Shown here one piece after another: positions 1 to 12,500 of a stretch of 21,275 nt of DNA (position 1 is the stretch's first letter; the number at the start of each line of letters is the position of its first letter). Both the position numbers and the translations under genes were made by a program. The stretch is from Apostichopus parvimensis (Eukaryota; Echinodermata; Holothuroidea; Aspidochirotida; Stichopodidae), in NCBI GenBank assembly GCA_000934455.1, contig KN883071.1, positions 12,870 through 34,144 of the forward strand, read 5' to 3'. The notes beneath the pieces were generated by a model that was given only the letters and a program-made list of their open reading frames with translations, searched no databases and was not told where the DNA came from.

Positions 1-2035
1 ATATATATAAGGTACTCGCCGCATTATCTGCCCATTGGGTAATCCCACACTGATCATTTACTTCAGAAGTATGTTTTTGTGTTTAGAATATTAGCAAAAA
101 GTGAACCCATGTTGGAGAATTTTTGTCATAGACCTAACATAAATTGACAGTAAAGTTCACACTATACAATACAAGGCAGGTCTGAAGTTTTTGATATTTT
201 GACATATCTGGTATTTATTTTCGTTACTATTAAAATTATATTGTTATATCAAAAATGTTAATAAAATACAAAGAGTATGCTCTTGTTTTATACTGATATA
301 ATTATGATTGTGTTTACTTCCCCGCGCTATCCGTAATAGCTGATTTTTGTTCTAAGAAAGTCCGCATTTCAAAAGGATGACTTTATACACACTGTTAATC
401 TTGATATGTTTATAGTCCAAGAAGAAACACATGATTGCTGGGAATGTTTCTGTAGTTTTCAAGACTTTCAACAGCATTTAAACTATGTTCAATACCTGGA
501 ACACTCCTTTAAGGCTATATATTGATGATGACGTCGGCTTCTCGGTGCAGGTTAAGTCTTAATTCTTAACTTTCAAAGAAAACTATGTTTGCTAAGAAGG
601 AATAATGATAAAGCAAGGAAAAACGGGAGATGGGAGGAAAGGCAATGACCACCGTTATATATACGCCTATAGTCTTTTCTTTGCACAAATAAATGGATAA
701 ACTGCTCAGAAATATTGCCGTTCAAAGCAAATTTCTCAATAAGTAGAAGCGTATATAGCTGAACTTCTGCAGCGTTGCTGCACTTGTTTACATACGTTAT
801 AAACTCTTCATTTGAGGCTATATAAAAGTCCTACATTTTCCCATATATTTTGGTGTTGCATATGAGGAACTGACATTCAATGCATGGCCTGTGTATTAGA
901 CCATACGTGGTCCCAATCTCTATAATTGATCAACTGCAGCTGGCAATGGTTAAAAGGGACATTTCTCAAAACAAACCAAAAAAGCAAAAGTCGTTTAGAA
1001 ATACAACCTTGGATTGACGTATTTATTCTTCAACGGATCGACAACATATATCAAACTCAAAACTTGTACCTTAAGTCATCCAATAATTCATTGAATTATC
1101 ATTAGTGAGAAAAAACAAAGCATAATAGGACCATTTCCAAGACTGCGATGATCCCTTTCTCGGTATTCACATGTAGGCTATCTGTTATTCAAAGTTATAA
1201 AAGGAAGAATTATTGTGAGCATGCATGTACAGTTCCGGGTCAAAATTTGAAAGATGAGCAAAACAAATAGGATATGACTAAGCATAGTATACCACTAACA
1301 AAGTATAGATATCTCTAAACCTGGTTTATATCTGTGTCGACAGTGTCGTCGTTGGAAAGACCATCACGCGAATTCGTCTTTTTTCTTTCCCGAAAGCGAG
1401 AAAAATATGCATACTTATTGAAAATATAACTATAAGAGGGACTACGATATGTTAGCATCACAAGACTAATTAAGTCAAATGTTACTGTATGCCTGTATTC
1501 GAAACGAGATTATATTCCGACATTGAGGAGTTGTAAGACTATACAGAATAATGATACAGTGAGGGTTGCATTTTAATATATTTTCTGGTCATTATCTGCG
1601 ATATAGTATTTTATATTGAGCTAACTCTGTGTTATATATCCTTTCTTATTGTTAAGCAATATACTTATTGTTATAGTAAATGAAGATGGTTTCAAGTATA
1701 TAGTACACAAGTGACTTTACGTATTTGCTTGACAAAGTAGCTCCTTGAAGTTATACTCCACTAACAGTCGAAAAATACACCTCCCCACCCCCTCCCCCAC
1801 ACCCTGCCGTGCCAGTGAGTTAGTGAGTAGTCAATATTATAAACACCCATGGCTTTATCAGTTAAAACTATAGTAAAGGTGAGTACCAATTGATGTGCGC
1901 GATAATTACTTACAACGTGTGTTACGTTTATGACCAGTTGCTTCTGAAAAGGACTTACAAACAGAAAATACTATAAACACACAATCCTATGCATAAGGAT
2001 TGACTGGACTTACTCTAAAGCAGACTACTCTTAAG
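1..2035. other. Intergenic, no gene seen
   Basis: AT-rich DNA without an open frame above about 60 codons and without a recognisable family. It contains a C-rich tract at 1781-1802. Confidence 0.7.
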
Positions 2036-2362
2036 CTGGGTTCCCCTAACTTTATCCCCCCACGAACTCCCTGTGGATGTCAGAGTTGTCCACGAACCAC
2101 CAACTTTTCGAGACACGATCTGAGTCATTATTATACTATAATACGCATAACAGTGCTTCGTAAAAGATAAAGTTCATATAGTGTAATATTGCAGAGGTTG
2201 TCGATAGGTACGACTTTTGTACATTACTAAATTATGTAATATATCAGATTTTAGTTCAACAAATAGTACTCTAGTTTTGACTTTCAGAAACGTCTCACGA
2301 ACCCCCTGGGATGGACTCACGCACCCCTGGGGGTTCATGCACCCCAGTTAGGGAACCCCATG
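2036..2362. mobile_element. Probable non-autonomous hAT-like foldback element
   Basis: The ends are imperfect inverted repeats: TGGGTTCCCCTAAC at 2037-2050 and the complement of GTTAGGGAACCCCA at 2347-2360. GGGTTCCC followed by TAACTTT is the style of hAT-superfamily termini. Subterminal motifs CACGAACTCCCTG (2061) and CACGAACCCCCTG (2296) repeat, and a hairpin of about 14 bp occupies 2294-2340. The flanking octamers CTCTTAAG and CCCTAAAG match at 6 of 8 positions, as an old target-site duplication would. It has no transposase ORF. Confidence 0.5.
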
Positions 2363-4979
2363 CCCTAAAGGTTTCGCCTTAACTTCGTGCACATTTTAAC
2401 AGAAAGTGGATGACACTTTTACTGCAATACGCAATTTGAACCATTTTTACAAGGTATACTTACTAGTCAAACATAGGGACCGTTGTTTAGACTCCGTACA
2501 AGCCGTTAGTTGAAACAGCCATTGAGTAATGAATTCGTCTGGTAGCAGTATTTTGTACACAGTAGCATATTATGACATGTGTTACAGTGTTATAACACAT
2601 TTCAGTATATACTGATTAACCGGTTTAATTGTCTTATTCACAGTACGAACTGATCAACCCATGAACATTGGGTGCATTATAGAATATAATATGTAGACAT
2701 TGTCGAGTTTTCACTGCCTAGCAGTTACTTCAACGGCTTTTTATACCTTGAATAACGGTTACAAGTAACTGAACCCCATGTCAGTCTCACCCCTTCCCCA
2801 TCATGCACACCCATGATAAATGTTATGCGTACTGTTATAATTTGCGGCAAAGTTGCATTATTCGCACCGTAGCCATCGTGGGATTTGAAATGTACAAGTG
2901 TGTGTGTGTAAGTGCCAAACCATGGTGATCGTGAAAGTTACTTCTAAGTCTTTATGTTAAACTGGCGGTCTGTTAACTTCTTTACAGTTATATTAACGCC
3001 GGTGTTGTCATGTAATATCACGCTCTACATATCGCTTGTAGCTACCTTATTTGCTTTGCACACCTATATAAAAACTAGGAGTTGTGAACTTTAGTTCTAT
3101 AATTACACCTTAGAGTTGTTCCTACAGATATCACACTTTTTCTCTGTTTTCATTATTCCAAATATAGGTATGACATCTTCCCTTGTTTTGACTGGGATTT
3201 TGTATGGCAACATTCAGCACGTGCTGAGCACCCGTGGTTGTTTATCACTGCAGAATGGGAATCAGTGCGTTAAATAGGCCTATGTACACCAACGCAAGAC
3301 CGCTCATGTCCTGTGCAACGTATTTTCTATTAAAGAGAATAACTGCTCTCTCTCTCTCTGCAGGTAATTGGATAATATCTTTAGGGCTCTTGATGCGAGT
3401 CCACGCACTGGGCAGCAATGTAGGGACAGAGACTAATTAAAATGGCGCACATTAGTATACCCGATTATACATTACATAAAAAAAAAATGAAAGATTGAGT
3501 AAGTATAGTTGGTAAACGCTTTGCTCATTAGGCGTGAGTTCCAGGGGCTCACTATATAGCCTCTGGTGGGATCCACGGGCATTGTTAGACAGATTTTAAT
3601 TTCTTGAGTGTATGTAAAATCGGGTGCTGATGAGCGCCATTTGTAAGCAGTCTCTGGCCCCAATACATTGTACACTGTATGAGCTTTAAGCGGGGCAACA
3701 CGCCAATTGCGCAAAGCATTCAATCAAAGCTGATAGAGGGGCTACATATCATATAATTGTCAATCTAATTGCTAAGGGGGTGCGTGAAGCGGAAAAGGTT
3801 AAAACACACTAATAATGTAATATAGAGCAACATTAATTTATATTCACATTGGTGTACGAAAAAAATGATACGGTGGCCTCTGCTTCGGGTTCTTGCTTTC
3901 GTTTGCTCTCTGGTCTTTCAGCTGCGCATTATGTCCTTGTTTTTATTTGGTGGGTGTAGGAGGGGGGGGGGGATTAGATGGGACTCCACTCCCTTTTACA
4001 GGAGTAGGCTGGTCTAAACATAATCTCGACTAGAATTTTCCAAGATGGTGAGGGCGAATGACACATATTTATTTATTAATTGTTTACGTCTATGAGGAAT
4101 TTATACTGTGATAACAGAATTGAAACAATGAAATATTCGTTCAATTGAATCGACTTGTTTTCTATTCTTTATTTGGAAAATACAAATGTTATTTGAAATT
4201 ATGTCCATCGGTCGCAACCAAAACGTTTCCTTTAAATCACTTTTACGTTTTGTCTTTATTAGCCTACATGAATAATCATCAAAATCAAATCCAAGTACAA
4301 AACTAGCTTTCGCATAAAAAACAAAAGTTGTGAAGTTCAGAATATTAATTCTCTGGTATGACAAGTAATATATACATGTTATGAAGAACGGTTTATACGA
4401 CATAGAACACTAAATTAAGCAGCACATGCGTCTTAGGCATAAACTACGATAAACTGTGTCCACCCCAACTCCCTCCCCTCCCACACCCATAACCAGCCCT
4501 GTTGCCCCCACACGGACAAAGTCTAAGCTAATGTGAATCTGAAAACACCATATGGTCCTCGGCTACATCAACGCACAGATACAGGTTAGCCAACATACAA
4601 AAACCAAGCCTTGTTGACTAACATAATAATACGACAAAACTTATGATAGACCACACACTTCGATAAATGTCGATCTTACCATAAGACACCTTCACGTTAG
4701 GCTATTCACAACCTAGCCTAAACCGATGCATCCATCGGAGTACAAAAAGACACTGCGTGGTTAATGCAACTTTTGGTCCGGTAACATATAGTACGTAAAA
4801 GATTCGTTCAGTTAAGGCACATGGAACGCCAATCATGTAAAAAAGGTCTGTATACTGTTGCTTTACAGCTTTGTACATGGAAGAAACATGTTAAATAAAA
4901 TATTATATATTTACAACCGTATGAATGACCAGCATTCATGAAATAATTAAACTATTTATAAGAAAAAAAATAATCACGT

Positions 4980-4984
<5 letters not shown>

Positions 4985-5010
<26 letters not shown>
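4985..5010. repeat. (CT)13 microsatellite
   Basis: Thirteen uninterrupted CT units preceded by a T run, in the intergenic region downstream of the IRF gene. Confidence 0.97.
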
Positions 5011-5250
5011 TGAAAGAATTTGGAGAAACTTGAATGTAAAACACCACCTAAAATGAAGCTAATTCCCTATCCAGAACATTGCACACAATTGTGTTACCGT
5101 GCTTTTCATGAGAGCAAGGACCTTTAGAAAAAGAGGAACTAGATAGCGAAATTCCATTACCAGTGAGCTACACACTTACATTAATGTTTCCAAATATGTT
5201 AACCTGATTCACTCACTATTTAAAATGGCACCATCAATTTACAACCCCCT

Positions 5251-5264
5251 CCCCCCCCCCCCCC
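5251..5264. repeat. Poly(C)14 homopolymer
   Basis: Fourteen C preceded by CCCCCT and followed by A6, in intergenic DNA downstream of the IRF gene. Confidence 0.95.
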
Positions 5265-5764
5265 AAAAAATATGATTTTATAAAAAATTCTTAAAATCTT
5301 AATGTCTTCAACTTGAAATCTCTCTCTCTGTAGACAAAGGCTTCGGCATGTAAAGAACAATGGGTATGATGAGCTAATAATTTGTCCAAAATTCAGGTTA
5401 GAGGGGTCATAATTGCCTGACAAGCTATCATATGACGAATAACGTTAGGTGGGATTTCGTAAGAAAATGTTACTTGGAAGATGAAATAACAGGTAGAGAG
5501 AAACAAGATGCATATGCGAGGGGAGGGGTGGGGGTGGGGAGGAGAGGGGATTACCGCAAGTCATATGAACAGTTTTAACTCTTTGCTGACTATAACTATT
5601 TCTCGATAATAAAAATATCATCTTTTTTGCCAGTCATGCCCCTTCTATTTCCTAACCTTCGACCTGGGCCCCTCCTTTTCGGCGGGTCTCGATTTAGTCC
5701 GACTAGAGTAACGTCATACATTATACTTGTGTGTGTTTTAATGCGCTACAGTAACCGGCGACAG

Positions 5765-5770
5765 TTTATT
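5765..5770 (-). terminator. Candidate poly(A) signal of the IRF gene
   Basis: First AATAAA on the minus strand after the TGA at 6093, giving a 3' UTR of roughly 340 nt. An ATTAAA follows about 27 bases later. The downstream sequence is not clearly GU-rich, so the true cleavage site may lie elsewhere. Confidence 0.4.
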
Positions 5771-6092
5771 GATATCCGAGTACACTAGGTTGCCTGCAAC
5801 TGAATACTCTAGATTATATGAAACAGCAGGAATCAAGACGTCATTGGAGGAAATGGGCTTCTTAAAAATCCCTACTACATGACTGAAAAGAACCCCACAC
5901 TAGGAAACTGACAAATTTAGTGATATTTTCAACTGCAAATACAGTCTCACTGTATAGACTGTGAGTAATGTCGCTGAGAGATGCTTGTTAGCAAGTTATT
6001 TGATGCTGAGAATTTAAAAGTACAGTGCCAGCTATACAGCCAAAAGTCACTGTAGCCTATAGAGGGGGTGGGGGGGGGGAGGAGCAATAGAA

Positions 6093-6588
6093 TCATGGGG
6101 GAGATGGAGAGTCCCCTTCGCTTTGAATGAATACATTTTCTGCCATATCAACCGGATCAAATGGGTAACCTTCCACCATGAGGTCCTGATAGTCGAAACT
6201 CTCTCTTTCCAGACTCGCTCCGGAGAAGTGCAGGAGCCCGCTGTGAACGCTCAAAGGGAGTGACTTCGCTTGGTTATTCATTGTCCTCAGCTGTTCCATG
6301 GACCGCATAGGCCGGACCACGATGGACACCAGACAATTCTTCAAGGGTGAGTTCAAGGTCCAGTTTTGAGCCACACCGAAATAAACCGCTGGCGAGGCTG
6401 GAGAATCACTCTGACGGCAGACATAGTTCTTAACGCATTCACTGAACTCCACTAAATTGAACACCGCGGTCTCATTGAACCTTTCAACTCTCTCAATCTT
6501 CTCCGGACGAAGAGAACAACTCCAAAAGAGAGCACTGCGACAAAATCTTGTGACGTAGATTCGTTTGTTTTTGACTTGCAAAGTAATT
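6093..6588 (-). CDS. IRF: IRF coding exon 10 (rest of association domain, C-terminal tail, stop)
   Basis: 496 nt, entering in phase 2 after ttgtcttacag, residues 400-563 and TGA at 6095-6093. ITLQVKNKRIYVTRFCRSA and the following FWSCSL are the hallmark of the association domain core; CLVSIVVRP (484-492) is its last strand. After it come SLPLSVHSGLL (508-518), a serine-bearing segment, and an acidic end with YQDLMVEGYPFDPVD. The layout recalls the autoinhibitory, phosphorylated tail of IRF3-type proteins, which is an inference. Confidence 0.93.
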
Positions 6589-9500
6589 CTGTAAGACAAA
6601 ATGACAAAATACATATATGTTTATAATATATATCTATATAAATATGTATGTATATAACGCCAAACATATACATATAAACCAAATACAGGTATGTCAAGAA
6701 AAAGTTACTACAGACTCCTCTCTTGTATCTATGCCAATCGGACACCATCCACTCCCCCACCCCCTCCCCACCTACCGTATCACATTCCCACCCCTAACAT
6801 AAAACTACCGTGATAATGTGCTGCGTGAACAAATTGCATTAACATATAACCTTCATCATCGAACCTGTTGATGATCATACTTGGTAATGCAGTAACATTG
6901 ACGATTATCTTAAAGTGTCCTTTATATTGCTTATAGCGAAAAAGACAGATTTAAATTCCTGTCGGAATATGTAATATTAAATTCAAACGCACCCTCCTTC
7001 AGAAGCTTCCAGAATCGACCTAGTAAGGGTAGCGGGTTTCTCCAACATGTCGCCAACTTCTGACTCACTGGGTAGTACGATAGTCTCGGAGCCTAAGTGG
7101 TTGTTGTTAGTCTTGTTGAAGTAGATATGACAACCATTCACACTCTTGATATGTCTAGAAATGACTTTCATATGACGGTAGTAAACGAGAACTTCAAATT
7201 CGTGCTCTGTGACAGAAAACAGAATAACAACAAAAGACGAAATAAGTCAACATTCCCATGATCTTACCCTAAAGGGACGACTTAGAATTGAGAGGATGTC
7301 GTGTGATCTCTCTTGAAGTAATTCTAACCCAAGAAAGCGTGAACAGCTGCACGTAACAATCCAGTGTTATTGCAATGATTAAACCCTCACAGTTCTTGCT
7401 ATTCCGCTTAGTGCACCGGATGTGGTATTTGGTAACAATACTTTAAAATTGCATCTACGTAATTAAGGCGTTGGCATACAATAAGCTGTATTCATTAGCT
7501 GCAGTCCCCTTCTGTTGGACCTTTCCTCAATACCATCCCCATCCCCTCCCCTCCCCTGACTCCCACCCCTCCCCTCCCCTGACTCCCAACTGACTCTTTT
7601 ATAGGTGTAAGACCACGCTGTATTCGACTCCAATTTTGGGACCGACTTTGCATCTATTTGAAACCGACTTAGATTTCCACTGGAGAGTGGTACCCTCCCA
7701 CCCCCCTTTACCCCACATCCACCATATGTTCGCCCATGGCCTCTCCCTGTCTAGGGACAGTATGAAAGAGTTTAGGCAATATTTGATGTTCATAGATAAT
7801 TGTATGGTTGATGCCTTTACTCACCAGCTGGGAGACAGTCTTGTGACGAAAGTTCGTTCATGATGACGTCACTACTTTCTGTTACTCCTGCACACGTTTG
7901 CATTGGTACTTGCTGGTTGGTTTGTGATTCGAAGTACTGCCCAGGAAAGAAATTGGTCACAGGAGCAGGAGTAGCCGGGAAAGTTTGGTAATAGTCTGGG
8001 GTAGAAGGGAAAGTTCCACTTGGATAGGCACGGTATTGGTCAGTTTGATTTGGATCATTATTGTTGCTATGGAAACACGGATGACCTAGGAATGCAAAAA
8101 TAAGTAACAATCACTAACTATTACGTAAGCTAAAAAAATTACCAGAAATATACAAAACCAAGGTCGTGAGGGCGTCCCCCATGCCCCCACACCCAACGAA
8201 AGGAACTTCTTTCTCAGTGGGCAAGCTAAGACAACTATACACATTCATTCGGATTCACACATTCTTGTATACGCTTTACAAACCATTCAAAATATCAATA
8301 CCTTGTTGAAAACAACATAATGGAAAGACCGATACGTAATTTTCATAATTGAATATTCATTTAGGTTCAAAGTTTGAAACGGTGGTACGATTCGCAAACA
8401 TCCACTCTGAAACAATTTTTTTATTTTTTTTTATTTTTTTAAGAAGACTTCAGTCAAGCAGCTTACATAACGAATGGATTTAAATGTGTAAAGGTATTAA
8501 AGCAGTTGACACATAAATCTATGTAACTGACCTGCCATAGACTGTGACGTCACCATGTTTCGGCTATCCTCACCTGAAGAGATGACCTCTAGAACAGAGG
8601 TAAGGTCTCCTCTGCATGCCATAGGTTGTTGCAGACCTGCAGAATACAATGATTCATGAAAGTTTAGGAGAAAATATGCACAATTACATACATCCTTTGT
8701 TCTTAAAAACTTCTTTAAAAAATATTCTTTATGTGACGTCGGTTTGTTTGATACTTATCATATTCTTTGGGTAATATTTGAAGCTACGAACATCAATTGA
8801 ATCACATTAGGAGGGGCCAGTACATTCCGTTTCATGTCAGTGAAGTTTCGTATGCATCCACGTGATGAACGGTTACACAATGTAATCATTAATCAAGATT
8901 CTTTATGTATTACCGACTCTCCAAAACAATTTTAAGAATTTAAAAATTGAAAAATTGCCTAACGGAAACAACCCAACCAAGCCAACGTTTGAATCCCCCC
9001 CCCCCCCCCCCACCTTCCCGGCCCCTAAATCTGATCTGCACTTGAAATGAACAATGCCATGACCACACATCAGATCAAATACTTGATTGTCAAGTGTCAA
9101 CAGACAGAGAAATGGTAATTTTGGCAAAAGTGACTGGAATAAGGCCGGCATGTTAAAAATCGAATGAGCCCTTCATTTGGTGAAATAAATTTAAGCAGAT
9201 ATATGTCTCAAATTGATCAGTTAAAAACTTATCTTGCATACTGTTTGGTAATTTTTGGTAAAATTGAGATCGAAAGACAAAAATACTGTTTTAACATACT
9301 TTATTCATATAGCTATCGTTATATACACTGCTATGCCATAGTCAAGACTATTGATAAATTGTGTGTATTATTTACCATGAGCATAGCCTTCAGACTGGTA
9401 ACCCTGCTGACGTTCATCGGTGTAATATCCCTGGAAATTAACAAAAAATTATCAAAGTTTAATAACCAATTAATTTAAGAAACGTTAGTATGTCTTTGAG

Positions 9501-12500
9501 GACGTCATACATGCTAAGTTTTCGTCTACAGTAATCGCCGCCCGCCCCCCCCCCTCCCCTCCACTCGTGTCCATTTCCTCTCTCTGTTCCATTGGAGATG
9601 GACGTAATACCCCATTAAGATTACGAATTGATGTCATCATCTTCTGCCAGCCCCTCTCCTACACCCCCCTCCCATCCCATCCAGTCAAATTAACGCAAGG
9701 GCTGCAAGCACTTCAAATTTCGTGTATCAGTATATAGACAAATGTATATATATGGACACTCACCTGTCCAGCGTACTGCTTAGGAGCTACGGCAGCTTGG
9801 TGGTGCCAGTTACCTGCATTAGGTTCAGGGTATGGTAAGGCCGTTGGAAAATATCCTGAAAAATTAAAAAGAAATAAAATCTTTATTAATTGGATATAAA
9901 AAATATACATATAGTAAAACAAATGTATACACATTATATTTTTAAAATTATATAATATAATTTGTTAATTGTTCATATATATGTTTTATTAGTACAAATA
10001 CACATTTTTTATAATAATGATATTCTTCGTCGGATGAGTTTAAGACTACTTACCAGGTTGTCTGTGGTATCCTGCACCATTGTATTCATAGAAGGTGTTA
10101 CGATTTTCGCTGCCACTCTATTAAACAAAGACAAAAGAAAGAGAGAGAGATGAAACGCGTGACGTATACAGTATTGATGACGAATATGCTACGTCACATG
10201 TTCAAAACTTCCCGCAATAACACAAAGGGAACACATAGGGAACACATAGGGAATGCCAATGAGAACGAATTCATTTTTTGTACAGCACGTACAGTGTTGA
10301 TGACGAATATGCTACGTCACATGCTCAAAATTCCCGCAATAACACAAAGGGAACACATAGGGAATGCCATTCATTTGTTGTTCTATTGTGTTGCGTTTTC
10401 TTTGTTATTTTTTATTTTCTTTTTCTTGAATATGGATCCTCATATACCTGTCATAATCTCCTTACAAATACTGAGAGAAATAAAAAGAATTTGGTTCCCA
10501 TTTTCAGCCACATGTGAACCCCAATGGTAGTGAAACTGACTGATGCTATTTTCTATCATTATCACCATCACAATCACCATTATTAGTATTATTGTAAGTT
10601 TAATTAAAGAGGGTGGTGTGGGGGGGGGGGGGTCTTATCTATGAACTTTCATGGGGAAACTTTCTGGAAGATTTTGTCCAGATAAAAAAATAAAAATTAC
10701 TTTGTTATGTCGAATATTTACAACATAAAAACACAAGAAAAGAAAAACAAACAAAGAAAAATGTTTCTGATCTATACCTACTTTATGTCAATGCACTATA
10801 AATATTTAGGCCCACATATATAAGTCACAAACACTGAATTCTAGAATTTGAACGAATGGATGCCATTATAAGCATACTGACATTGAATCCGGTTGAGTAA
10901 GGACAAGTTGCATATTTCGAAAGAAAAGCTGGAAAAAAACTTACTATTGGACGTGTTGCTCGAGTGCCGTCTCTTTGTTTGGCTGTTAAGAAAAAAAAGA
11001 ATAACATTTTGTCAACGCAAGTAAATACTGAAAAGTAACTGAAATCATAAGGGCACATACAAACACACACACACAATTATATGTCAATGCAATAGGGGGC
11101 CTATACCTTCAGTGTACTTTACATAGCGCCACTGCAAACTGACTTGGAGATCTGTGTGATATTCAATGACCTTTTGTATATCAAACATTTGACCCCATGC
11201 GGTCATCTAAACCGTGTGAATCACCATCTTAAGAAAAAAAAGTCTCCCCTACTAGCTCTGCCAAGAGACTTACGACCGCAAACTTACATTCTTCCATTAT
11301 CGAATCATCCCAACCAATTTGGGTCAAAATATCTCCGCACCGAAAAATTGACATGTTTACAAGCTTTTCGGACAAAATCCCGCGCGTCTGGATTATGTCA
11401 GTAGGGTACAGTTGGTGATGACTAAGCTATATCGGAATGTGCATGGTGGGCTAGGAGGGCATTCCCAGACCCTATAGCGAGCGAACACCGGAGGATGGAG
11501 GATGAAAACAAATCATCGTCAAACAACGGATTTTGGTCAAAAACTGTACCCTTAAACTCGGGACAAGGTCGAATTTAAGCTGACAGGACGGGCGTACAGT
11601 AATGTAAGGGTTAATAAGTATACATGTATGTATACCCGGGTATATATGGTGAAGATCAGTTATCACTTCATTATAGGTTCCTATTGGGGGGGGGGGGGGG
11701 GGGGTAACAAAGGTTTATAGGAGACGTAAGTGAAAGGCGTCTGTTATTATGGTATGTTTAGATAAAACTGTTATAATGTGATTTGATAAAACAGTGATAT
11801 GTCTTCACTTTTATGTACAATTTTATGTCGTGGTGTTTGTAGCCACTCTGCCTGTCAACGGTTTCTATACTGAATGCCTTACGTTAAGCGATGTACATTA
11901 AAAGATAATGTAATATATGTTGTTTCCAATTGATGTTAACCTATGCCCAGCAGAGAAGGCACAAGTTAAAATAATGTTTAATTTAATTAATCAAGTTTTA
12001 ATGATTATAGTTAATCTTAAATTCACGCAAGCTATAGCAATACGTTCCATATTTAAATATCTGTGGTAAAGTGATATTTATAACATCTAAAGAATGACGT
12101 TTATATACACAAACGCGTGTAAAACTAAAAGTGTAGCAGCGGAAGGCGCCAAGTGGATTATGGATATATTGACATGTATGTACCGACGGAAAATGTCACC
12201 TTACACAATGTAGAAAGATAAACTGTGCCATTGGCTCCCACCACCCCCCCCCCCCCCCCTGCTCCCCCACCTCCCCTTCCTGTCCCTTTAACTTTAACCC
12301 TTGGAGTCTATGTCACATGAAATTTTCCCACAATCGCAAAGAACTTTTTTGTTGTAACTTATTGTTAATTTCTTTATTTATTTCTATAGTTTCTATTAAC
12401 AACACCAAAATAAACATCAAAGTTGTTGCTAATCAACAAGGAAGGCGTGGTGTGTCTGGCAACTTCACATACGGAGTTAACTCAAAGATATGCTGCCTGT

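Larger units (their letters stand above)
2363..5764. other. Intergenic, no gene seen
   Basis: Only short, compositionally random frames (for example near 3240-3440, 3470-3725 and 4100-4400). It holds a G11 run at 3962, the (CT)13 repeat, a C14 run and a G-rich purine tract at 5519-5549. The segment 3480-3725 is somewhat richer in GC and may be a repeat relic. Confidence 0.65.

Noticed and set aside
3472-3723. Minus-strand 83-codon frame with fairly balanced composition
   Set aside because: No recognised family, no start context or neighbouring exon, and it ends in a T/A run; a repeat relic or chance frame is more likely.
5241-5423. Minus-strand frame with a run of glycines
   Set aside because: The glycines are the translated C14 homopolymer; there is no other support.
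6452-6802. Opposing 61- and 102-codon frames around the exon 10 acceptor
   Set aside because: They are shadows of the real IRF exon 10 in other frames and of AT-rich intron.
8988-9000. GTTTGAATCCCC resembling a tRNA T-arm
   Set aside because: No A box, acceptor stem or anticodon arm fits around it, and it merges into a C homopolymer.
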